Shown: positions 43,862 to 53,155 of the stretch, one piece after another
Position numbering within the stretch: position 1 is the first letter of the stretch
How the letters are laid out: every line of letters starts with the position of its first letter
Source: Novosphingobium sediminis
GTDB lineage: Bacteria > Pseudomonadota > Alphaproteobacteria > Sphingomonadales > Sphingomonadaceae
Reading direction: 5' to 3'
DNA length: 64,000 nucleotides
Assembly: GCF_007991615.1 (NCBI RefSeq)
Contig: NZ_BJYR01000025.1
Coordinates: 1-64,000, forward strand
The notes under the pieces: generated by a model
Databases searched by the model: none
Told to the model about the DNA's origin: nothing
The model's input: the letters and a program-made list of their open reading frames with translations, nothing else
Translations under genes and position numbers: made by a program

Positions 43862-44938
43862 ATGGCGCACGCGCATGATCCTTCCTTCTGGGCAGGACGC
43901 CGAGTCCTGCTGACCGGCCATACCGGCTTCAAGGGAAGCTGGCTGGCGCTGTGGCTGCACGAGATGGGCGCCAAGGTCTTCGGCCTCTCCTTGCCTGCCG
44001 AACCTGTCAGCCTGTTCCGGCAAGCCCGGATCGATGAACTGGTCGACCACCGCGAAGGCGATATCCGGGATATCGAGACCGTGCGCGATGCCGTGCGCGC
44101 GGCGGATCCCGAGATCGTGTTCCACCTCGCCGCGCAGCCGCTGGTGCGCCTCTCCTACGAGATGCCGGTGGAAACTTTCGCCACCAATGTTCAGGGTACG
44201 GTCCACGTTCTCGACGCCTGCCGGAGCGCGCCTTCCTTGCGCGCGGTGGTCTGCATCACTTCAGACAAAGCCTACGAGAACCGCGAATGGGTGTGGCCCT
44301 ATCGCGAGAGCGATCCGATGGGCGGATACGATCCCTATTCGGCCAGCAAGGGCGCGGCCGAACTCATCATCGCGGCCTATCGGCGCAGCTTCTTCAGCAG
44401 CGAAGGTTCGGCGCTGATCGCATCGGTGCGTGCCGGCAACGTGATCGGCGGCGGCGACTGGGCCGGCGACCGGCTGATTCCCGACATCGTGCGGGCGCTG
44501 ATCGTGGGCGAGCCGCCGATCGTGCGCAATCCGCGCGCAATCCGCCCGTGGCAGCACGTGCTTGAGGCGCTGGGCGGCTATCTGCTGATCGCCGAGGCGC
44601 TCGCCCGGGGTGAGCGCTCGGCTGCGGACGGCTGGAACTTCGGCCCGGCTGACGACGATACGCAGCCCGTTTCATGGATCGCCGACCACATGACGCGGCA
44701 GTGGGGCGCTCCGGGCTGGATCCATCCGGAAGGCAGCAGCGGACCGCACGAAGCCAACGTGTTGCGGCTCGATTGCGCCAAGGCGCGCACCCAGCTCGGC
44801 TGGCGCCCGGCGTGGCGGCTCGATGAGGCGCTTTCGCGCATTGTTACATGGCACAAGGACGTGGCCGGCGGTGCGGACGCCCGCGCCGTGACGCGCGCCC
44901 AGCTGGCCGATTACCGTTCCGCGTTCATTCAAGTTTGA
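43862..44938 (+). CDS. rfbG: CDP-glucose 4,6-dehydratase
   Basis: This is a 358-residue extended SDR. The NAD loop is TGHTGFKGSWLALWL at about residues 18-32, and the catalytic YxxxK is YSASK with Thr in ITSDKAYENRE. The family-specific GYDPYSASK and VRAGNVIGGGDWA stretches support CDP-glucose over dTDP-glucose. It converts CDP-glucose to CDP-4-keto-6-deoxyglucose, the substrate of RfbH. It starts 8 bp after rfbF. Confidence 0.95.
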   Translation: MAHAHDPSFWAGRRVLLTGHTGFKGSWLALWLHEMGAKVFGLSLPAEPVSLFRQARIDELVDHREGDIRDIETVRDAVRAADPEIVFHLAAQPLVRLSYEMPVETFATNVQGTVHVLDACRSAPSLRAVVCITSDKAYENREWVWPYRESDPMGGYDPYSASKGAAELIIAAYRRSFFSSEGSALIASVRAGNVIGGGDWAGDRLIPDIVRALIVGEPPIVRNPRAIRPWQHVLEALGGYLLIAEALARGERSAADGWNFGPADDDTQPVSWIADHMTRQWGAPGWIHPEGSSGPHEANVLRLDCAKARTQLGWRPAWRLDEALSRIVTWHKDVAGGADARAVTRAQLADYRSAFIQV

Positions 44939-44956
44939 TCAGGTAGCCTAGTCGCA

Positions 44957-46321
44957 ATGACCACCGACCTCCATGTTTCCCTCGCCGATATCGCCGCAAC
45001 CGCGGACGAAGGACAGCTTCGCGAGCTGATCCTTTCGCTGTCGGGCGAATATGCGCGCCGCTTCCATGCCCCGCGCACGTTCATTCCGGGCGAAACCATC
45101 GTGCCGGTTTCGGGCAAGGTCGTGGGCGAAGGCGAACTGCGCAATCTTGTCGACGCGAGCCTCGACATGTGGCTCACCACGGGCCGCTTCAACACGGCGT
45201 TCGAGGAAAAGCTGGCGGCGCGGCTGGGCGTTGCCCATGCGCTGACGACCAATTCGGGCTCCTCGGCCAACCTGCTGGCGCTGGCGACGCTGACCTCGCA
45301 CTATCACCGGTCCGAGGCGCTCAAGCCGGGCGACGAGGTTATCACCGTGGCGACCGGGTTCCCGACCACGGTGAACCCTTCGCTGCAGTACGGGCTGGTG
45401 CCGGTGTTCGTCGATGTCGACATCCCGACCTACAACATCAAGCCGGAGATGATCGAAGCCGCGGTTTCCGACCGGACGCGCGCGATCATGATCGCCCACA
45501 CGCTCGGCAATCCCTTCGACCTCGCCGAAGTGATGCGGGTGGCGGAAAAGTACAAGCTGTGGGTGGTGGAAGACACCTGCGACGCGCTGGGCGCGACTTA
45601 CGACGGCAAGCCGGTGGGCACCTTCGGCGACCTCGGCACGCTTTCCTTCTACCCTGCGCACCACATCACGATGGGCGAAGGCGGCGCCGTGTTCACCGAC
45701 AAGCCGCGCCTGAAGCGCGTGGTCGAATCGATCCGCGATTGGGGCCGCGATTGCTGGTGCGCGCCGGGGCAGGACAACACCTGCGGCAAGCGCTTCGGCC
45801 GCCGGCTGGGCACGCTCCCGGTGGGCTATGACCACAAGTACACGTACGGCCATGTCGGCTACAATCTGAAGATCACCGACATGCAGGCTGCGGTCGGCCT
45901 TGCCCAGCTTGACCGGCTGGACGGCTTCATCGAAGCGCGCGGGCGCAATTTTGCCGCGCTGAAGGCGCTGCTCCGCCCGCTGGAAGACGTGTTCATCCTG
46001 CCCGAGGCAACCCCGCGCAGCGTACCGAGCTGGTTCGGCTTCCCGATCACGATCCGCCCCGGCGCCGGGATCAACCGCGAGCACCTCGTCCAGTACCTCA
46101 ACGAGATGAAGATCGGCACGCGCCTGCTGTTTGGCGGCAACCTGCTGCACCAGCCCTACATGAAGGGCCGCAATGTGCGCGTGGTGGGCGATCTCGCCAA
46201 TGCCGATCTCGTCACCACCAACACGTTCTGGATCGGCGTCTATCCGGGGCTTACCGAAGACCATCTTTCCTACATGGCCGAAGTGCTGAGCCAGTACGTG
46301 GCAGGGCACCGCACGCGTTGA
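44957..46321 (+). CDS. rfbH: CDP-4-keto-6-deoxy-D-glucose-3-dehydrase (E1)
   Basis: This 454-residue PMP/iron-sulfur enzyme removes the C3 hydroxyl. At the position of the usual PLP lysine it has His (FYPAHHITMGEGG, H235/H236), the hallmark of E1. The cysteines C208, C266, C268 and C276 fit the C-x57-C-x1-C-x7-C [2Fe-2S] pattern described for E1. It needs a reductase partner (E3/DdhD). No such gene is visible in the window, so reductant must come from elsewhere. The product is CDP-4-keto-3,6-dideoxyglucose. Confidence 0.95.
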   Translation: MTTDLHVSLADIAATADEGQLRELILSLSGEYARRFHAPRTFIPGETIVPVSGKVVGEGELRNLVDASLDMWLTTGRFNTAFEEKLAARLGVAHALTTNSGSSANLLALATLTSHYHRSEALKPGDEVITVATGFPTTVNPSLQYGLVPVFVDVDIPTYNIKPEMIEAAVSDRTRAIMIAHTLGNPFDLAEVMRVAEKYKLWVVEDTCDALGATYDGKPVGTFGDLGTLSFYPAHHITMGEGGAVFTDKPRLKRVVESIRDWGRDCWCAPGQDNTCGKRFGRRLGTLPVGYDHKYTYGHVGYNLKITDMQAAVGLAQLDRLDGFIEARGRNFAALKALLRPLEDVFILPEATPRSVPSWFGFPITIRPGAGINREHLVQYLNEMKIGTRLLFGGNLLHQPYMKGRNVRVVGDLANADLVTTNTFWIGVYPGLTEDHLSYMAEVLSQYVAGHRTR

Positions 46322-47361
46322 CCGCCCTCCCCCGCCTCGACTCCCGGACGCGCATTGTGCTGACTGGCCCTTCGGGCTGGATCGGCCAGGCCATGCTTGC
46401 GCATGTCGCGGGCCGCACGGCGGCGGCCGGAACGGCGGGTCTGGCGCTGGGCGGACAAGTGAGCGCGTTTGCCTCTTCCGCGCGGGTGATGGACCTGCCC
46501 TGGGGCGAAACGCTGCCGGTGCGTGCGCTCGACACGATAGGGCCGGACGACGTTGCCGGGGCGCATGTCATCCATCTCGCCTACCTGACCAAGGAAAAGG
46601 CCGACCAGCTCGGCGAGCGCCGGTTCATGGACACGAACCTTGCCATCGACGACGCGCTGATGGGCGCGATCGAGGGTGCGCGTCCGGCCAGTCTGTTCGT
46701 CGCCTCGTCGGGCGCGGCGGCACTGGCGGCTGCGGGTGCGGACCTCCACCCCTACGGCGTGGCCAAGCTGCGGCAGGAAGCGCGCTTCCTCGAATGGGGG
46801 CAGCGCAGCGGCGTGCCGGTGATCGCGGGGCGCATCTTCAACATCGCCGGCCCCTATATCAACAAGGTGGAATCCTACGCGATTTCCAACATGATCAATC
46901 AGGCGATGACGGCGCAGGCGATCACGATCGCGGCGCGCGTGCCGGTGTTCCGTTCGTTCCTGCACGTCGACGATCTGTGCGCCCTGGCGCTCGAGGCGGG
47001 GCTCGCCGGCGTCGTCCGCGCAGGCCCTGTCGACATGTGCGGCGCCGAAGTTGTCGAAATGGACGATCTTGCACTTGCCGTCAGTGGGGCACTTGGTAAT
47101 AACGTCCGCATTCTGCGCGACCCGGTCGATACCGCCAAGACAAGCGCATATCTCGGCAACTTTTCGCAGACAAAGGCATTGGCGATGCAGTTGGGGCTCA
47201 AGCTCAGCCCGCTGCCGTCATGCATCCGGGACACAATCAACTGGCTGTTGGATCACTCGTCCGCCGCGCGGACGGGTCCGGTCCTGCAATCCACACAACA
47301 AGCTACCAAACGCGGATCGCAGGTTCGCGCAATACTTGAAGAAAGTTCGGTGAAATCATGA
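46318..47361 (+). CDS. NAD(P)-dependent sugar epimerase/reductase
   Basis: This is a 347-residue protein with an SDR-type Rossmann fold. The TTG start at 46318 overlaps the rfbH stop by 4 bp. The cofactor loop is LTGPSGWIGQAML, and the catalytic-type motif is YGVAKLRQE (YxxxK). SFLHVDDLC is a conserved loop of sugar epimerases. It most likely reduces or epimerises the CDP-4-ketosugar or its C-branched product, like YerF in yersiniose synthesis, but it could act on another intermediate. It overlaps the NeuB-like gene by 4 bp. Confidence 0.82.
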   Translation: MTALPRLDSRTRIVLTGPSGWIGQAMLAHVAGRTAAAGTAGLALGGQVSAFASSARVMDLPWGETLPVRALDTIGPDDVAGAHVIHLAYLTKEKADQLGERRFMDTNLAIDDALMGAIEGARPASLFVASSGAAALAAAGADLHPYGVAKLRQEARFLEWGQRSGVPVIAGRIFNIAGPYINKVESYAISNMINQAMTAQAITIAARVPVFRSFLHVDDLCALALEAGLAGVVRAGPVDMCGAEVVEMDDLALAVSGALGNNVRILRDPVDTAKTSAYLGNFSQTKALAMQLGLKLSPLPSCIRDTINWLLDHSSAARTGPVLQSTQQATKRGSQVRAILEESSVKS

Positions 47362-48476
47362 CCCACGAAATCTTTGAAGACCTGTTCGTTCTCGAACTTG
47401 CCAACAACCATTGGGGCAAGCTCGAACGCGGCCTGAAGATCATTCGCGACTTCGCCGAAGTGGTCCAGCGGAACGGCGTCAAGGCGTCGATCAAGCTGCA
47501 ATTCCGCGACGTGGACAGCTTCATCCACCCCGACTATCGGAGCCTTTCCGATTTCCGCTACATCAAGAAGACGCTGGCCACCGAGCTGCCGTGGGAAAGC
47601 CTGCGCGCGATGATCGAGGAAGTGCGCAAGTGCGGCATGCTGACCATGGTCACGCCGTTCGACGAAGCCTCGGTGGACAAGTGCGTGGAATTCGGCGTCG
47701 ACATCCTCAAGATCGCCAGCTCCGACATCCGCGACAAGACCCTGCTGCGCAAGATCGCCTCGACCGGCAAGCCGGTGATCGCCTCCTCGGGCGGCGCGGC
47801 GGAGCATCACATCGACAAGCTGGTGTCGTTCTTCACCTCGCAGAGCATTCCCTTTGCGCTGAACCACTGCGTGTCGCTCTATCCTTCGGAAGACAGCGAC
47901 CTCGAGCTCAACCAGATCGACTACATGCGCGCGCGCTATCCGGGCACGACGATCGGCCTTTCGACGCACGAACAGCGTGACTGGCACGATTCGATCCTGA
48001 TCGCCTACGGCAAGGGTGCCCGCACGTTCGAGCGCCACATCGACATCGACTACGAAGGCGTGCCGGTGAGCCCGTACTGCACCCGTCCCGAACAGGCCGA
48101 CGTGTGGTTCAAGGCGTTCCTCAAGGCCAAGGAGATGTGCGGCGGCTCGGCCGAGGCGCGCCGCGACGTGCCGACCGAAGAGCGCGTCTACCTCGATGCG
48201 CTGGTCCGCGGCGTCTATGTGAAGCGCGATCTGCCAGCAGGCCACGTGCTGACCGAGGACGACGTGTTCCTTGCCGTGCCGCTGCTGCAAGGCCAGATCT
48301 CGACCCGTGAGTTCGAAGCGGGCGAAGTCACCAAGGCGCCGATCCCGGCCAATGCTCCGGTCCTGCTCGAGGATATCGACGCCCCTTACAGCACCGATAT
48401 CGAAGTGCGCAGCCTGATCCCGACCCGCGGCCTCGCCCGCGAGATTTCGGCACCGGCCGCGGCTGCGGTGGGCTGA
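47358..48476 (+). CDS. NeuB-like N-acylneuraminate/nonulosonate synthase with SAF domain
   Basis: This is a 372-residue protein. The N-terminal 290 residues form the TIM barrel of NeuB (start LELANNHWGK, core KLQFRD, and NHCVSLYPS). The C-terminal SAF/antifreeze-like domain follows (about 300-350, GVYVKRDLPAGHVLTEDDV). NeuB enzymes condense phosphoenolpyruvate with an aldose to make C9 sugars. No NeuC, NeuA or legionaminate/pseudaminate genes are near, while CDP-dideoxysugar genes are. The aldose acceptor is therefore likely unusual. The pairing with a ThDP enzyme and a phosphatase suggests a C-extended sugar. Confidence 0.88.
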   Translation: MTHEIFEDLFVLELANNHWGKLERGLKIIRDFAEVVQRNGVKASIKLQFRDVDSFIHPDYRSLSDFRYIKKTLATELPWESLRAMIEEVRKCGMLTMVTPFDEASVDKCVEFGVDILKIASSDIRDKTLLRKIASTGKPVIASSGGAAEHHIDKLVSFFTSQSIPFALNHCVSLYPSEDSDLELNQIDYMRARYPGTTIGLSTHEQRDWHDSILIAYGKGARTFERHIDIDYEGVPVSPYCTRPEQADVWFKAFLKAKEMCGGSAEARRDVPTEERVYLDALVRGVYVKRDLPAGHVLTEDDVFLAVPLLQGQISTREFEAGEVTKAPIPANAPVLLEDIDAPYSTDIEVRSLIPTRGLAREISAPAAAAVG

Positions 48477-48509
48477 CACCGCCTCACGCATTTCCTACTG
48501 TCCGCTTTC

Positions 48510-48538
48510 GCACCGCTCCGGGTTGTCCGGGGCGGTGC
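48510..48538 (+). terminator. GC-rich hairpin between neuB-like and ThDP genes
   Basis: GCACCGC and CCGG pair with CCGG and GCGGTGC around loop GTTGT, with one T-G mismatch. Only two T follow, so it may be a processing or attenuation stem inside the operon and not a full terminator. It ends 17 bp before the next start codon. Confidence 0.45.
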
Positions 48539-48555
48539 TTCAGGAATACGAGCAG

Positions 48556-50409
48556 ATGTCCACGGTTCGCTTGTCCGATTATGTTGCTCAGCGCCTGCAT
48601 GAACATGGCGTACGCCATGTGTTCATGCTTACCGGCGGCGGTGCGATGCACCTCAACGATGCGATGGGGCGCGTCGACGGGCTGAAGTATGTCTGCTGCC
48701 ATCACGAACAGGCGCTGGCTATGGCGGCCGAAAGCTACTCGCGGTTGTCCGGACGCCTTGCGGCGGTGAACGTGACGACCGGGCCGGGCGGCATCAACGC
48801 GCTCAACGGCGTGCACGGCGCCTTCACCGATTCCATTCCGATGTTCGTTGTGTCTGGTCAGGTAAAACGCGAGACGCTGGCGAGCCGCGCCCCCGTACGC
48901 CTGCGCCAGCTCGGCGATCAGGAGGTCGACATCGTCTCGATGGTCACTCCGATCACCAAGTTCGCCGCCACGGTCACCGATCCGCTCGACATCCGCTACC
49001 TCGTCGAAAAGGCGCTGTGGCTGGCAGAGACCGGCCGGCCCGGCCCGGTGTGGCTCGATATTCCGATCGACGTTCAGGCTGCGCCGATCGATCCGACTGT
49101 GCTGCACGGGTTCGACCCGGTGCGCGAAGGCTATGGCCGCCCGTTTGCCCTGCCCGCCGAATACGGCTGGCTGCGCGGAGACGCACTCGATGCGGCTGCC
49201 CGGCAGGTTGTCGAGGCGATCAAGGCAGCCGAGCGCCCGGTACTGCTGCCCGGCACCGGCATCCGCATCAGCGGCCAGTACGAAACCTTCCTGCGGGTGG
49301 CCGACCTGCTCGGCATCCCGGTCGCGCCAGCGTGGAACGCGCAGGACCTCGTCGCGGAAGATCACCCGCTCTACGTTGGCCGCCCGGGCACGGTGGGCGA
49401 CCGTTCGGGCAACTTCGCGGTGCAGAACTCCGATTGCGTACTGGTGCTGGGCTGCCGGCTCAACATCCGCCAGATCAGCTACAACTTCTCCTCCTTCGCG
49501 CGCGCGGCGAAGAAGATCATGGTCGATGTCGATGCGGCGGAACTCGCCAAGCCGACGCTCTCGATCGACATGCCGGTCCACGCCGACCTGCGCGATTTTC
49601 TCCCCGCGCTGGAGCGCGCGCTGGCGGGTCATGATGTGCCTGCTGCGCATCGCACCTATCTCGATTGGGCGATGGAACGGCGGCGCAAGTACCATCCCGT
49701 CCTCCCGGAATACTGGGACACCAAGGGCGTGGTGAACCCCTATTGCTTCACCGAGGCGCTGTTCGAGCAGCTGGCCGAGAACGAAGTGATCGTGATGGCG
49801 GATGCGACCGCAGCCGTCGTCACCGTGCAGGCAGCGCGGCTGAAGAAGGGCCAGCGGCTCTATTCGAACTCCGGCGCGGCATCGATGGGCTATGACCTGC
49901 CCGCGACGATCGGGGCGTGGTACGCCATGCCCGCGGGCTCGCCGCGGATCATCTGCATGGCCGGTGACGGTTCGATCATGCAGAACCTGCAGGAGCTTCA
50001 GACGATCGTCGGGCAGAACATTCCGGCCAAGATCTTCCTCTACAACAATTCGGGCTACCACTCGATCCGCCAGTCGCAGCAGGCGCACTTTGCGGGCTTC
50101 TCGGTGGGTTGCGGGCCGGATTCGGGCGTGACTTTCCCCGATTTCGAGAAGATCGCGGTAGCCTTCGGCTTCGCCTTCCGCCGCACCAGCGAACACGACG
50201 ACATACGCGCCGCGATTGCCGAGACGCTGGCCGCACCGGGCGCCGCAATCTGCGAGATCATGGTCGACAAGGAACAGAACTTCTCGCCGAAGCTCTCTTC
50301 GCGCCGGCTTGACGATGGCACCATGGTCACCGCGCCGCTGGAGGACCTGGCACCGTTCCTGCCGCGCGACGAGTTCATGGCGAACATGATCATTCCGCCG
50401 ATGAACTGA
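48556..50409 (+). CDS. ThDP-dependent acetolactate-synthase-like enzyme (YerE type)
   Basis: The protein has 617 residues from ATG 48556. It has the catalytic Glu in HHEQALAMAAE and the ThDP/Mg site GDGSIMQNLQELQTI with NN in LYNNSGY. Acetolactate-synthase-like proteins beside rfbFGH are known from yersiniose synthesis. There, YerE moves a two-carbon acetyl unit from pyruvate to C4 of CDP-4-keto-3,6-dideoxyglucose. The same role is inferred here. An ordinary branched-chain amino acid role is less likely, because the small regulatory subunit gene is absent and the gene is locked in the sugar operon. Confidence 0.85.
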   Translation: MSTVRLSDYVAQRLHEHGVRHVFMLTGGGAMHLNDAMGRVDGLKYVCCHHEQALAMAAESYSRLSGRLAAVNVTTGPGGINALNGVHGAFTDSIPMFVVSGQVKRETLASRAPVRLRQLGDQEVDIVSMVTPITKFAATVTDPLDIRYLVEKALWLAETGRPGPVWLDIPIDVQAAPIDPTVLHGFDPVREGYGRPFALPAEYGWLRGDALDAAARQVVEAIKAAERPVLLPGTGIRISGQYETFLRVADLLGIPVAPAWNAQDLVAEDHPLYVGRPGTVGDRSGNFAVQNSDCVLVLGCRLNIRQISYNFSSFARAAKKIMVDVDAAELAKPTLSIDMPVHADLRDFLPALERALAGHDVPAAHRTYLDWAMERRRKYHPVLPEYWDTKGVVNPYCFTEALFEQLAENEVIVMADATAAVVTVQAARLKKGQRLYSNSGAASMGYDLPATIGAWYAMPAGSPRIICMAGDGSIMQNLQELQTIVGQNIPAKIFLYNNSGYHSIRQSQQAHFAGFSVGCGPDSGVTFPDFEKIAVAFGFAFRRTSEHDDIRAAIAETLAAPGAAICEIMVDKEQNFSPKLSSRRLDDGTMVTAPLEDLAPFLPRDEFMANMIIPPMN

Positions 50410-51092
50410 TGGCTGCTCCCGCGCCACTCCTGTTCGATCTGGACGGCACGCTTGTTGACAGCGCGCGGACAATTGCCGCCGCGCTGAGCAGCGTGGCGAT
50501 CGCGCGCGGCGGCCACCGGATCACGGCAGAGGCCGTGCGCCCGCTGGTGAGCCGCGGCGTGGGCGTGGTGGTGGCTTCCGCGCTGGGCGCATTCGCAGGC
50601 GATCCGCAAGCCGACATCGCCGAATTCCGCTCCGTGCTGGCCGCGTTGCCGGCCGAACCCGGCGATCTTTACGCCGGCGTGCCCGCGGCGCTCGCAGCGC
50701 TGCAGGCGCGCGGTCATCCCATGGCCATCGTTACCAACAAGCCAGAAGGCCTCGCGCGGATCCTGCTGCGCGAACAGAGGCTGGACGGCCTTTTCGGCGC
50801 GGTGATCGGCGGCGATACCTGCACGGTGTGCAAGCCGCAGCCCGCACCGCTGCACCGCGCCCTTGCCGCGATTGCGCCCGATGGCGAGGCAGAGCGCGCG
50901 ATCATGATCGGCGACAGCGATGTTGACGGCGAAGCGGCGCAGGCCGCAGGCTGCCGGTTCATGCTGTTCGAGGGCGGGTACGGGCCGGTCAGCGCGGACT
51001 GCTATCCGGTGGATGCGCGGTTTTCCGCATTCGATCAATTTGATGCCGTGCTGACGGCACTAACCGCCAAGAGCATGGCTGGAGCAGGCTGA
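50409..51092 (+). CDS. HAD-family phosphatase
   Basis: This 227-residue protein has the HAD catalytic loop LFDLDGTLVDSA (residues 8-19), motif II VTNKPEG and motif IV IMIGDSDVDG. It resembles phosphoglycolate phosphatases. Its ATG overlaps the ThDP gene stop by one base (TGATG). In the operon it probably removes phosphate from a sugar-9-phosphate-like product of the NeuB-like enzyme. Pathway membership is inferred from coupling. Confidence 0.88.
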   Translation: MAAPAPLLFDLDGTLVDSARTIAAALSSVAIARGGHRITAEAVRPLVSRGVGVVVASALGAFAGDPQADIAEFRSVLAALPAEPGDLYAGVPAALAALQARGHPMAIVTNKPEGLARILLREQRLDGLFGAVIGGDTCTVCKPQPAPLHRALAAIAPDGEAERAIMIGDSDVDGEAAQAAGCRFMLFEGGYGPVSADCYPVDARFSAFDQFDAVLTALTAKSMAGAG

Positions 51093-51187
51093 GACGCCAT
51101 GCCCACCCCTTCCAAGGCTGCAGGCTGTCCTGTAGCAATGCCGCAATCTGTTGAATCGAGCCAGCCAATGATCGTCAGGACAAGACC

Positions 51188-53155
51188 ATGAAGACCGCGC
51201 GGATCGGTATGTCCATGGCCGCATCGGCAAGACCGGCGTTGCTGAAGCGGCTCGCGCTTGCGTGCCTTGCCGGGATCGCCGCCGTGCAGCAGCCCGCGCT
51301 TGCGCAGAACTCCATCCCGAGCGGATCGCCGCTGGCCAACAGCCAGCCGAGCCAGACCGAGGATCCGCGCCAGAACAACAACGGCAACAACAGCAACAAT
51401 GGCGGCAATCAGGGCCAATCCTACGAGCCCTATCGCTCCGACAGCATCAATAGCGGCAACCAGCAGGATCAGGAGCAGAACGGCAACTCCAGCCGGGACG
51501 ACAGCAAGCGCACGCTCCAGAGCGAGGGCAAGGTGATGGCCAAGCCCGCAAAGCCGGGCGAGTACGAGCGCTATATTGAGGCCGCTGTTGGCCACAAGGT
51601 GCCGCGCTTCGGCGCCAATCTGCTGACCGAGGCCGCCCGCGATTTCGCGGTCCCCGCGCAGGCGACCATTCCGCCCGACTATCCTGTCAATGTCGGGGAC
51701 ACGATCTCCGTCTCGCTGACCGGATCGATCGAGGGCAGCGCGAACTTTGTGGTCGATACCGATGGCCGGATCACCATTCCCAAGGTCGGCCCCGTGCAAC
51801 TGGCCGGCGTGCGCTACCGCGATGTGCGCGACCGGATTTCCGCAGCGATCGGCCGCCAGTATCGCGGCTATGATGTCAGCGTGACCATCTCCAAGCTGCG
51901 CGGCCTGCGGGTCTATGTCACCGGATTTGCCAACAACCCCGGCGCCTACTCGCTCAACAGTCTCTCGACGCTGGTCAATGCCGTGCTCGCAGCGGGTGGG
52001 CCCAATGCCGGGGGCAGTTTCCGTTCGGTGCAGGTCATCCGCAATGGCCGCGTGGTCGCTGATTACGATCTCTATGCGCTGATCCGCAGCGGCGACCGCT
52101 CACGCGATCCGATCCTGCAGAACGAAGACGTGCTGTTCATCCCGCCGGTCGGCACGCAGGCCGCGGTCATCGGCAGCGTCAACGAAGAGGCCATCTACGA
52201 GCTAAAGCCGGGCGAGAGCATCGCCGATGCCTTGCGCTATGCGGGCGGCGCGAACGTGCTGGGCGATGCCTCGCGCGTGATCCTCTACCGCCTGTCCGAC
52301 AAGCAGACGCTGGGCAGCCGGGAAATTGCGCGGTCGGACACGACAGGTTTTGCCGTCGACCCGGGTGACGTGTTGCAGGTCCTTTCGCAGGGGTCGCTGG
52401 TCATGCCGCTCGAGCGCCAGCAGGTGATCGTGCGTATCGAAGGCGAAGTGAACCGCCCGGGCAACTACTACGTCGCGCCCAATACCCCGCTGGCGACGGT
52501 GGTCGAAATGGCGGGCGGCCTGACGCCGCGCGCCTATGTCTATGGCACCAAGCTGACCCGCGCGAGCGTTGCCGCGCAGCAGCGCGTGTCGCTCAAGGAA
52601 GCGATCGACCAGTTCGAGATCTCGCTGACCACGGCACCCCTCAACAACAGTGCAATCGCAACCTCCGCCAACCGCGCCGATCAGCTGGCAGCTGGCCGGC
52701 GGATCCTCGAACGCTTGCGGGCGAGCGAGCCGGATGGGCGATTGGTGCTGCCGATCCCCTACGGCGCCACAGCGCTGCCCGGCGATCTCCTGCTGGAAAA
52801 CAACGACCAGCTGACCATCCCGCCGGTGGTGGCGACGGTCGGCGTGTTCGGCTCGGTCTATCGCCCGGCCTCGTTCCTGCTCGACCGCGCCAATCCGCCT
52901 CGGGTCAGGGATATCATCGAGAAGGCTGGCGGCGTGCAGCGCGCGGGTGACAGGGGTTCGCTGTTCCTCGTGCGCGCCAGCGGTGAGGTGCTGACCCGCC
53001 GGCGCGGCGCGATGAACGCTCGCATGCAGCCGGGCGACGTGGTGTTCGTGCCGGTCAAGACACAGTCCAGCTCGCTGCTAGAGAAGCTGACGGGGATCAG
53101 CCAGGTGATCTTCCAGCTTGGCCTTGGCGCCGCAGCCGTGGCGGCGCTCAGGTGA
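51188..53155 (+). CDS. Wza-like outer-membrane polysaccharide exporter (OPX)
   Basis: The 655-residue protein has a signal peptide ending near PALAQ, then an Asn/Gln-rich low-complexity spacer (about 45-110). The poly_export domain follows (IPPDYPVNVGDTISVSLTG, about 158-176) and several SLBB repeats (GLRVYVTGFANNPGAYSL, VRIEGEVNRPGNYYV). It is longer than Escherichia coli Wza, with extra SLBB repeats and no N-terminal lipobox. It would form the outer-membrane channel for the exported polymer. It overlaps the next gene by 4 bp. Confidence 0.9.
   Translation: MKTARIGMSMAASARPALLKRLALACLAGIAAVQQPALAQNSIPSGSPLANSQPSQTEDPRQNNNGNNSNNGGNQGQSYEPYRSDSINSGNQQDQEQNGNSSRDDSKRTLQSEGKVMAKPAKPGEYERYIEAAVGHKVPRFGANLLTEAARDFAVPAQATIPPDYPVNVGDTISVSLTGSIEGSANFVVDTDGRITIPKVGPVQLAGVRYRDVRDRISAAIGRQYRGYDVSVTISKLRGLRVYVTGFANNPGAYSLNSLSTLVNAVLAAGGPNAGGSFRSVQVIRNGRVVADYDLYALIRSGDRSRDPILQNEDVLFIPPVGTQAAVIGSVNEEAIYELKPGESIADALRYAGGANVLGDASRVILYRLSDKQTLGSREIARSDTTGFAVDPGDVLQVLSQGSLVMPLERQQVIVRIEGEVNRPGNYYVAPNTPLATVVEMAGGLTPRAYVYGTKLTRASVAAQQRVSLKEAIDQFEISLTTAPLNNSAIATSANRADQLAAGRRILERLRASEPDGRLVLPIPYGATALPGDLLLENNDQLTIPPVVATVGVFGSVYRPASFLLDRANPPRVRDIIEKAGGVQRAGDRGSLFLVRASGEVLTRRRGAMNARMQPGDVVFVPVKTQSSSLLEKLTGISQVIFQLGLGAAAVAALR

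Noticed and set aside
48556..50409. Ordinary acetolactate synthase of branched-chain amino acid synthesis
   Set aside because: There is no ilvN or ilvC neighbour, and the gene is co-translated with a phosphatase inside a deoxysugar operon.
48484..50472. Open minus-strand frame of 662 codons opposite the ThDP enzyme
   Set aside because: The plus strand has full catalytic and cofactor motifs, while the antisense frame has only low-complexity basic sequence.
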